This document shows positions 1 to 7,695 of a stretch of DNA of 11,330 nt, in pieces. The notes under the pieces are model-generated. The model saw nothing but the letters and a program-made list of their open reading frames with translations. It ran no database searches and was not told the origin of the DNA. Numbering within the stretch: position 1 is the stretch's first letter; each line of letters begins with the position of its first letter. This DNA comes from Amoebophrya sp. AT5.2 (Eukaryota > Sar > Dinophyceae > Syndiniales > Amoebophryaceae): positions 1-11,330 of the forward strand of contig RXOD01006086.1 in the NCBI GenBank assembly GCA_005223375.1, read 5' to 3'. A program made the translations under genes and the position numbers.

Positions 1-99
1 AGCAGTCGGCCCATGCCGTGCCCCCTTGATGCGTGACCTGTGTCGTGCAGCATCTGGCTGGAGTACGCAAAAAAAAACTAAAAAGTGCGCGGCTCTAGT
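1..99 (+). promoter_or_regulatory. Upstream region / possible 5' UTR with candidate 3' splice sites
   Basis: This stretch precedes the first in-frame ATG (100) of the phosphodiesterase gene. In that frame there are stops at 34-36 and 79-81, so coding cannot simply extend leftward. An AG at 49-50, after a TGAC and a T/G-rich run, resembles a 3' splice site, which would make 51-99 a short 5' UTR. Other AGs at 84-85 and 97-98 could instead open a coding exon whose upstream exons lie outside the window. A run of nine A residues covers 69-77. Which option is right cannot be told from the sequence. Confidence 0.35.
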
Positions 100-3000
100 A
101 TGCACATTTTCCGCACCTCTAAGGGCAAGCGGGTGGTGGACCCGGTGGAACTTATTTCCGGACTAACCGCGGCGGGTGGTTCATCTTCGTCGGAGGACGC
201 GTTCCTGCACGACAAACGGCTGCCGCGCACGCAGGTGTGCTTCCCGAACTGCCGCGGAACGGAGCCGGCGTACCCGGGGCAGAGCCTGTTCGGGGAGCAG
301 TACAACGTCCACGCGGGGATCGACGTGAACGCCGCGTCGCTTACCTACGCGACCAGCTCCGCCGCGGTCGCGGCCGCGAGCTGGGCCGCGGGAAAAATTC
401 CGACGAACGTCACGGTTTCGGGAAACGTGGTGGGCACGAACCACCTGCTGAGCGGGGACGACCGACCCAGCTGCACGCAGGACGACGGGAATGGCGGCAC
501 GAGCTCGGTGTACGACGAAAAACAACTGATCTGCGTCGACGACACGGAGCGCTGCGAAAAGGTGGTGTTCAAAAACGAAATATGCCTCGGAGCGAGCTCT
601 TCCTCGTCCGATGGCGCGGCGGCAAGCGCGTGGTGCTTCACGTTGGAACACGTGATCGTATGCATGGCGGTGGCGCTGCCGGCCCTGTTTCTTTACAACG
701 TGCTGATCTACTACACCACGGTCCTGAACCCGGAGGAGGATTTAGAAACAGCCTGTTTGAAGTGCGGCATGCAGTGGGTGGTCAGCGTGGTCTCGCTGGG
801 GGTACAACCTATCAGTAGTTGTGTTAGTTCACAATTCTGAGATTATACCACTTGCGTTTTCAGTTTTATCGACCGAGATGTTAAGGATTTTTCGGTGTAG
901 TACTCCGCTGCAGCAGCTCAGGCGCAATCTTGGTTTTACACGATCGGCATGATAAACGAAACTCTTCTCGCCAGGTAATCCTCTACACCGCCGCGGTGTT
1001 GGTGAAGGTTGCCGCGTTCGGCCGCGTCCCCATGGTTTTTCTCACGTGGTTCGTTTTGTTGCTGGTCGACCAGGTTCGGAACCTGGTCGTGCAAACCGTC
1101 CTCTGGTACGCGCTGATTCGTCGTTTCGGCCAGGTCCCGGTCATGAACGAGTCCGAGTGGCTGAAGACGCTCGCCACCATCTCTCCCGACGACTCCTCGC
1201 TCGACGAAAGCGCGAATGTGACCCCGTTGCAGATTCTGCAGCGACTAGCGATTCGGTGCCTGGAGTGGCGGGCGTTTGATTTGATGATCTACTCCATACT
1301 CGGCCTCTACGCGGTGTTTTTACTCACGCTGATCGCAATCCAGGACTATCTTTCAAAGAGCCAGGTGTCGATTTGTGAGGACGTGGATACGGTTTTCCTC
1401 GGGCTGTTCGCGATGGAGATTGTGGTGCGGGTCCTGGCGACGGGAATGCAGTACTTTCTGGATGCGTGGAACCTGTTCGACTTTGGTATCGTCGCGGTCT
1501 CGTGGGTCTTCGCGATAGAGAGGTACGCGAACCCGGATCAGGCAACGTCCTCCACCACGCTCGCGCTGTTGAGGCTCTTGAGATTGCTGCGGCTGGTGAA
1601 CGGTACTGGATTGGGATTCATTCGTTTTTTAGTATTGCTATAGTTTGTCTCTTTTTGATATTGATTCCTCTCCCATATCTCGGACCAGGCCTCCGCAAGC
1701 TGACCGCGTCCAATCGGAAGAAGAACAACAAGCAGAGCGGGCTCTCCTTCTCCAGTCCGGTGGAGCGGGTGCTTGAGATCTTGCGAGAAGCGCGTCAATT
1801 GAAGGCGGTGCCCAACAGCCTGAAGGAGGAGGTCACGTGGTCGATGGAGATCGTGAGTTCGAACAAGCTTTACTCAATCTCGGTGGAAGACCGCAGCTCC
1901 GGCAAACAGGGCGACAGCTTCATGGAGCAAGAGGTAGCAGGAGCTGCTGCGAGATTTTTGAGCCTGTATGTCCGTTGAGCCTGAAACGAACGCGCCCGTC
2001 CCCGGCGGAGCTTCCCCGTTTGGGGAACAGTTCAATCAAATCAATCAATCGATGTCATTTATTGTATTAAAAAAGTACTAACTTCAAAGCAATTGGGATT
2101 TTGAGTCAATCTAATCACATCCCAGGTCGCGGACTGGGTTCGTCTGGTGTCTGATTCCAGCAGCCTTCGCCAGAACCATTGGGACGACGACGCGTTGGAG
2201 AAGTTCCTCGTTGGCCAGACGAAGCGGAAAGAGTGGCGGGAGAATTTGGAGCAGTCGCGGAAACGGCTCATCCAATTTCTAGAGGACGAGGTGAGCGTGA
2301 ACACGTCGGAGCTCATAGCCCTGAACTCAGCAACTGTGCCGGCGAACGCGAGTGCGATCCCTGGCGGGAGTCCGACAATAATGCCCAGTCCAAGTGGGAT
2401 CACCGGCGCGATCAGTCTGGGGCGCTCGCAGATGCAAAACGTGCTTCCTGGAAACAAATCCTTCCTGCCGGGCGGGCAAGGGCAAGGGCAACAGCCTCTC
2501 CCTCTCCTGGGAAATGCTGGTAATGCGCAGTTTGGGCAGCACGCGCAACAGCAGCAGAGGAATCCCCAATCGGTTCCTGCCGAGCTGTTCATCGAGCACC
2601 GCGAGCACGTTGGGCTGACATCCGACGCCGACTACACGCTGTATTTGGAGTCGAAGCTGCACAGCTACATTCTGCGCACGCTGGAGGTGAACCTCCACAG
2701 TTGGGACGACTTCAACATCTACCAGTTTGCGAGTTTCGTCGGCGAGGACGACGTGCTCCCGCTCGTTTTCGCCGAGTGCTTCATCTTCCACGAGCTGACG
2801 GCCGCGCTGGAGATGTCGCTCGACCCCGTTCTTGTGTACATGCGCGCACTCACAAGGGGGTACATCAACGAAAATCCCTACCACAACGCCCTGCACGCGG
2901 CGGACGTGTTACAGGGATTCCACGTCATGCTCGTCTGGCTGCAGTGCAACAAGGGCGGTCGTCAGCTGCCGGGCAACGCGGGCGAGGGGGGCTTGGGCGG

Positions 3001-4624
3001 CTCTGCTTCGTTCGGGGCAAACGGGTTGAAGGGCGCGCGAAGCTTCGCGCCGAGCGGCAGCGGGAGCTTCGGGCCGGGTATAGGCGGGGGTGGTGGGATG
3101 ATGCTCGGGGAAACCGGCGGCGGGCCCGGCGGCGGAACCGCGGGAACGGACTTACTCTCGAGCTACGACGTGCTCGCGGGGTTGTTCGCGGCGGCGATTC
3201 ACGACTACCAGCACCCCGGCGTGAGCAACGCGTTCCTCGTGCGAACGAAGCACCCGATTGCACTACGGTACAATGACATGGCGGTTTTGGAGAACCACCA
3301 CGTCTCCGCCGCTTTTCACCTGATGCTGCAGCTCGCGCCCGTGGGCGGGGACCTGTTCGCAACCCTGTCCGAAACGCAGTACCAGCAAGTGCGGAAGACG
3401 GTGATCGCAATTGTTTTGGCGACGGACACCAGCGCGCACTTTGCAGAGCTGAGCACCTTCAAGACGAAACTGCTGTCGGCAGGGGTGTCCGTGACGACGG
3501 GCCACGGGGTCGATTATGGGGGGAGAAAACCGGGCGAAGGCGGTGGAAACAACGGGGCGGGTGCGGCGTCGGGTAGCGGCGGGGGCGCAAGTAGCGTGAA
3601 CGCCGGGAGCGGCGCCGGAAACGCCAACAATAGTAGTAACGCAGCCTCCGCCGGCGGAAATAATAACGGCAACAACAGCAACAGCGCTTCTGCAGTGGTG
3701 TCTCGCGCGGGCTCCTTTCCCGACCCGCGGTCCGCGGAAGACAAGCAAATCCTGCTGAACATCCTCGTCCATGCAGCGGACATCTCGAACGCGTGCCGGG
3801 TGGGGGATATTTACGGAAAGCACGTCCAGCGGACCATGGAGGAATTCTTCCGCCAGGGCGACATCGAGAAAGACAAAAACCTCCCCGTGTCGATGTTTTT
3901 CGACCGCGAGTCGACCTCCACACCGAAGTGCCAGCTAGCGTTCATCGACGTGGTCGTCTTGCCCCTCTTCACGGTCTTGGGCGGGTTCCTGCCGGAGGTG
4001 TCCCACTACTGTTTAGAAAATTTGTGGGCGAACCGCGCACACGTGCAGGCGCAGGAGCTCGCTCTGTCGGCCGGTGGCGGAATAGAGGCAAATCTGAAGA
4101 AGGCGCAGTCGCTGAAGAAGAAGCAGCGGGAAACAATTCTGGAGGCAATACGAGAGAGAATGCGGAAAGCACTGTTCGGGGCGGGGGGAGGCGGAAACAA
4201 GCCGAAAGCAGGCACTTCGGCAGCTGAGAAGGGGGAAATGTCGCCCCGTTCTCTGGCCGCGAAGATGAGAGCGGTGGGGGCGTCGTCGGCAAATTCGTTG
4301 CAGGATTGCTTCCCGTGGCTAAAAAAGGTGGAGCGCGCCGCTATCACGGACAAGGAAAAGGAGCCGGGTGGTGCACGGGGGGGCGCAGTCGAGTCCAGCG
4401 ACGCAGGCACAGCGTCGCGGCCGGCAGGGGCAGCGGGGGGTTTACTACTGAATTCATCTCACACGGAACAGGGGGAGGCAGGGAGTAAGAAGCAGAACGG
4501 AGTAGAGGAGGATAGCAAAGCAGCTGGGACGACGTCGCGCAAGATGGGGAGAAGCGAGGAACCAGCAAAGAAAAGCCGGAATGAAAAAGACAACGGTGGC
4601 GGGCTGTTAGAGGACGACGATTAG
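100..4624 (+). CDS. Voltage-sensor-domain / cyclic-nucleotide phosphodiesterase fusion membrane protein (4 exons)
   Basis: Proposed exons are 100-801, 975-1602, 1689-1933 and 2126-4624, giving about 1357 residues with all phases consistent. Residues 1-180 are a polar region with six cysteines (C47, C51 first) and an N-x-T site at N103. Hydrophobic segments follow near 183-206, 222-248 and 254-282. A voltage-sensor module spans 335-442: S1, S2 with a conserved Glu, S3 with DAWNLFDF, and S4 with arginines 434, 437 and 440 every third residue. No pore follows; a charged linker leads to the PDE domain (about 690-1170). PDE class I motifs are HNALHAAD (from 778), HDYQHPGVSNAF (from 884), YNDMAVLENHH, HAADISN (from 1074), FFRQGDIEK and a Gln at 1128 before LAFID, so hydrolysis of cAMP and/or cGMP is expected. 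Substrate preference cannot be read. Two Gly/Asn-rich insertions and a long charged tail are unusual. The 5' end may lack exons. Confidence 0.92.
802..974 (+). other. Intron 1 of the VSD-PDE gene (GT-AG, 173 nt, phase 0)
   Basis: The exon upstream ends in VVSLG and the downstream exon resumes with VILYTAAVL, which keeps one hydrophobic segment continuous. The donor is GTACAA at 802 and the acceptor is TCTCGCCAG ending at 974. The interval contains in-frame stops, including the TGA at 838-840, and is richer in A/T than its flanks. Other AGs inside (for example at 920-921) would not restore the reading frame as cleanly. Confidence 0.75.
1603..1688 (+). other. Intron 2 of the VSD-PDE gene (GT-AG, 86 nt, phase 1)
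   Basis: The donor GTACTG at 1603 leaves one base of a glycine codon, and the acceptor CGGACCAG ending at 1688 supplies the other two. The join reads RLVNG then LRKLTASNRKK, directly after the S4 arginines. The interval is T-rich with a pyrimidine stretch near its 3' end and stops the upstream frame at 1641-1643. An alternative donor at 1596 would break the phase. Confidence 0.75.
1934..2125 (+). other. Intron 3 of the VSD-PDE gene (GT-AG, 192 nt, phase 0)
   Basis: The donor is GTAGCA at 1934 and the acceptor is CATCCCAG ending at 2125, with a CTAAT branch-like motif at 2111. The join reads SFMEQE then VADWVRLVSD, which fits the helical linker before a PDE catalytic domain. The intron also contains a perfect TACTAAC at 2076-2082 and a short AATC tandem run around 2033-2050. 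Confidence 0.75.
2033..2054 (+). repeat. Short AATC microsatellite inside intron 3
   Basis: About four copies of an AATC unit, one interrupted by an extra A, are seen in the AT-rich part of the third intron of the phosphodiesterase gene. It is too short to suggest a function and lies between the splice sites. Confidence 0.5.
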
Positions 4625-5271
4625 GAGAGGCTGCGTAAGACGACTAAAAGTTACCTGATGTTTTTTGCAATAGTTGCCCTTTACAAGATTGATTTTTACG
4701 TTTACGACAACGGCGGAGATTTTTACCAGCGCAATAGCGCACCTGTTTACGAAGTTGGGTTAATATTGTCTAGTGCGAGTTGGGCTCGTAGTGGCTGCAA
4801 ATAATAACAGTTATGAGTGAAAAATTCCTTATCCTGCATGCAAAAAAAGTTTACGAGTGAAACCAAAGGGAGTTAAAACTGCCAGCAGAAAAACAAAGTA
4901 TTCTGCAGAGCTCCAAAATTACGACGGCGAATTTTCCCAAGGTAAAATACCAAAGCAGCTTTCGCGTACTGCCTGGGTGCGAAACATAGGGTGCGAGAAA
5001 TGACGGCAGCATGCCAAATGGTTGTCCAAATGAGAGCGTTTCAAATTTTGTTCCAAGTTCGCTGGAGATGATCTTAGATCGTGGTGGCTCTTTTAGCTTC
5101 GTGTGCTTACGTGGGTTGATCTTGCGCTTTTAAGTCGAAGGCCTATACTAGCTCTAACTGCGTTGCGGTTGCACCTTTTTCAGGCAGCCCCGTCTTCTGC
5201 GTTCTGGTGGAAGAAAGGCACAACTAGGACATCATCATTACATTCCTTCGCAAAGCGCAAAAACGAACAAG
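4625..5271 (+). other. Intergenic region / 3' UTR and 5' UTR, with a 3' splice-site motif at 5182-5183
   Basis: No convincing coding signal is seen in these 647 bases, which are visibly more A/T-rich than the flanking genes. A strong 3' splice-site pattern occurs at 5152-5183: a CTAAC branch-like motif, then a T-rich tract, then TTTTTCAG. This would leave an 88-nt leader before the ATG at 5272. It may be the acceptor of a 5'-UTR intron or of spliced-leader trans-splicing. An imperfect 12-nt direct repeat (TTAYGAGTGAAA) lies at about 4811 and 4851. No AATAAA polyadenylation signal was noticed after the stop at 4624. Confidence 0.45.
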
Positions 5272-7072
5272 ATGGGCGGCGGGACTAAAAAAGACTTTCT
5301 GAAAGTCCTACAGCCTTGCGTCGAGGAAGTTACGCTGAGTCCGGAAGAGCTGGCGAAGCGCGGCATCGATCAGCTCGGGATCGACGGCAACGCGCTCGTT
5401 TACACCACGGTTCCGGACAACATGAAAAAGAACTACGTGCAGGCGGCTTCTGACGACGAAAAAAAATTGATAGCTGCACAAATCGCCGCGAAGGTGCGCG
5501 ACACGGTTGAAAACATCCGGCGGAAGACGGGCGTACCGACCCTCACCGTGTTTGACGGTAAGGACCTGCCCGAGAAGTCGACTGTCGATGCGGAGCGGCG
5601 CCGGTTGCGCAAAGCGGCGTTTGACGCGGAGAAATACGCGGAGGCGTTCGAGTGCACGCCCGAACTCGTCGACGAGTGCTCGCGAGTGTTGAACGGGGTA
5701 AGACTCCTTTGTGATTTTGGCGCAACAGCTAGCCTTGTGTTTAGACCCCTCGCTCTCCTTATTTTCGCTTCTGAGACTACAAACCACTGAATTACAGACA
5801 CGGAAGCATTCTGCGCTGACGGCGGCCTACGAAGCCGATCACCAGCTGGCTTGGCTCTACTATAACAAGAAGATCGGTGCGGTGTTGGCAGACGATACCG
5901 ACTTCCTTCTTTTTCCGGTGCCACTGCTGCGGATGCGGAAGGCGGAAGGGCTCAGCAGTAATTCAAAAAAACCGATCACGACCGAGTTTATCGACCTGCA
6001 AAAGACATACCTCAACGCCCCGAAGCTGCAGCGGGTTTTGCCCAAGCCGCGCGAGGACGCGTACCGAGGCGTAATTCGTATGTGGAAGTGGTCTTCCGAG
6101 GGCGACCGAACGAACGAGGGCCGCGGCGGTGGGTATGGATTCATCAAATGCGACGAGGAATACAAGAAGCTGCCGGAAGACGCACGGGGAAAGGATCTGT
6201 TTTTCCACGCGAGCGACGTGAAGCAGGGGGGATTCAAAAACTGCGACGTAGACGTCCCGGTTGAGTTTTTGATCGAGCCGAGCAAGCGTGCACCGAAAAG
6301 GGTTCGTAAGAATTCCGAAAATATTTTTTGAACTGAAGAAGTTGCGTACTTCGCTGGAGGAAGAGAAACACCCCCTAGATGAATACGCCGCCTGCTCGTT
6401 CTCAAACATGATAAACGTAGGCAGAGACGCTGGCTAGAAAGCTCAATCACATATCGGCGTCGAAAGACCAATGTCAACCTCCTACCACAGAAACGAGACA
6501 GCCCCTTCGTGAGCGTGCGGGTTACTGGCATCGGCGGTCGGGACGTGGCGAAGTCGCTGAAACACTACGATCGCGAGCAGAAGAGCGGCCACAACAAGTT
6601 TGCGTTTCAGCGCGAGGTCGCCACGGCCATAATGCTCACCGGGAACGACTACAACAACGCGCACATCGACGGTTGCGGTTTGGAAAAGGTCCTGCAAAAC
6701 CTCTCCGATGCGTTGTGGGATCCGATCCGGTTTGCGAATATCATGCGCAGCAAGAAGAAGTTCGTTCCGCGCGGCTTTATCCCGGGCATCAAGCGCGCGC
6801 TGTGGCTCGTGCAGCACGCCCCGGTTTTCGACGACAAAGGAAAGGTGGTACCGCTCTCCGGAGATCCGAACGTGCTCGCGAACGATCGGCTATTTGCGGA
6901 AACGGGTCATTTGAACTGCGGGAACGCAGATGCAGCCGCAGACGGTGCCGGAGGGGGTTCGGGGGGCTCGCCGCCGCCGTCGCGGGGTTCGTTTAGATCT
7001 GGGAAGGGGAAGGGAAAAGGCAAGTACAGAGGTGGCAAGAAAGGTAAGCGCCAGGGAAATCAGGGGGCGTAG
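5272..7072 (+). CDS. FEN1/EXO1-like (XPG-family) nuclease with an internal cold-shock domain (3 exons)
   Basis: Proposed exons are 5272-5697, 5798-6305 and 6498-7072, giving about 502 residues. The start ATG has an AAG-ATGG context. Metal-binding acidic residues of the FEN/EXO1 family are visible: D38 in LGIDGN, D95 in VFDGKDLP, E154 and D156 in YEADHQL, D175 and D177 in ADDTDFLLF, and D362 in LTGNDY, which leads into a helix-three-turn-helix-like segment (about 358-380). Between D177 and that segment lies a cold-shock domain (about 233-318), with GYGFIKC at 254-260 and DLFFHASDV at 275-283 as RNP1- and RNP2-like strands. The C-terminus (455-502) is Gly/Ser-rich, then Gly/Lys/Arg-rich, suggesting nucleic-acid contacts. 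A structure-specific 5' nuclease is expected, possibly acting on RNA-containing or single-stranded substrates. The second splice junction is uncertain. It diverges too much from FEN1, EXO1, GEN1 and XPG for a one-to-one assignment. Confidence 0.85.
5698..5797 (+). other. Intron 1 of the nuclease gene (GT-AG, 100 nt, phase 0)
   Basis: The donor GTAAGA at 5698 is close to the general eukaryotic consensus, and the acceptor GAATTACAG ends at 5797 with a CACTGA branch-like motif just upstream. Joining gives RVLNG then TRKHSALTAAYEAD, restoring the continuous XPG-I region up to its acidic active-site residues. The frame upstream would otherwise terminate at 5788-5790. Confidence 0.85.
6306..6497 (+). 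other. Intron 2 of the nuclease gene (approximate boundaries)
   Basis: The upstream frame stops at 6329-6331 and the next coding segment resumes before 6509, so an intron is required. The best donor is GTAAGA at 6306 (phase 1), whose only nearby phase-compatible acceptor is the AG at 6496-6497. The join then reads KRV-H-SPFVSVRVTG, completing the last strand of the cold-shock domain. An alternative is a weaker donor GTTCGT at 6302 with the better acceptor CCACAG ending at 6490 (phase 0). Either keeps the domain order unchanged. Confidence 0.55.
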
Positions 7073-7695
7073 CTGAGCTATTCATATAATTGGCCATTGT
7101 CACTTGTGCGCCACTGTCGCGTATGCCCGCCATTGTGCGTGACCCTTAGTTACAGCTGTAGCGTATTGGTACTCAGCATTAGCATGTAGAGGTCCACATT
7201 CCGATTCAAAATCAGGTGCTGACGTAAGCACATTCTTTTATTCAATCACGAGTACGATTTGCGTGCAAAGAGAGTGATATTCTGGAACAAGCACCTAGCT
7301 TTAAGCTCAAATTTTATCATCATTCCGAGACAGCGACGAGACGGCAACGATGCCTAGCTGGCCAAAAGCAATCTGAGGTCCAGCTCTCCTGCTCTGTAAA
7401 AGAAACCGAATTTGACGCTACCGCTGGAATACTTGAATAAACGACAATGTCATGAAGTGAAGACGGTCACGCTCGTGTCGCAGGTCAAATTAGAATTACC
7501 GCAAGCCGCATCGGCCAGATTTTCTGGTGACTTCATGTCTACTCAGTCGCAAACGTGCCTCTGATTTTCATCCTTGGCTTTCAGGTTGCAGTTACCCTGT
7601 GGGCAAAAGAGAGACACGACTGACAATTTATAAGGGTGTCGAAGTAGTTCAAGTTGTTAGAGTAGGACAGGAGTCGTATGCTGTAGTACAACAAA
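7073..7695 (+). other. Intergenic region / UTRs with a 3' splice-site motif at 7583-7584
   Basis: No supported gene is seen in these 623 bases. A 3' splice-site pattern ends at 7584: a CTGAT branch-like motif at about 7561, a pyrimidine-rich stretch, then GGCTTTCAG. A 111-nt leader would remain before the ATG at 7696. As with the gene upstream, this could be a 5'-UTR intron acceptor or a trans-splicing acceptor. A short inverted pair (CATGAAGT at 7451, ACTTCATG at 7529) is too small to interpret. No tRNA-like cloverleaf was convincing. Confidence 0.4.

Noticed and set aside
85..99. GTG at 85 as start of the first ORF
   Set aside because: A non-ATG start is not expected in a nuclear eukaryotic gene; the first ATG in frame is at 100.
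3263..3923. Several minus-strand ORFs across the phosphodiesterase catalytic region
   Set aside because: The + strand frame carries all conserved PDE motifs; the antisense frames are shadows of GC-rich coding sequence.
6302..6510. Short direct repeat TTCGTRAG at both ends of the second nuclease intron, as in introner-type elements
   Set aside because: Splicing within the repeats does not preserve the reading frame, and the match is only 7-8 nt.
7197..7225. T-loop-like sequence (CCGATTCAAAATC) suggesting a tRNA
   Set aside because: It does not match the B-box well, and no cloverleaf with an acceptor stem could be built around it.
7453..7466. 14-nt sequence TGAAGTGAAGACGG repeated at 9090-9103
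   Set aside because: Both copies lie in intergenic sequence downstream of genes, but a single pair this short can occur by chance and shows no flanking similarity.
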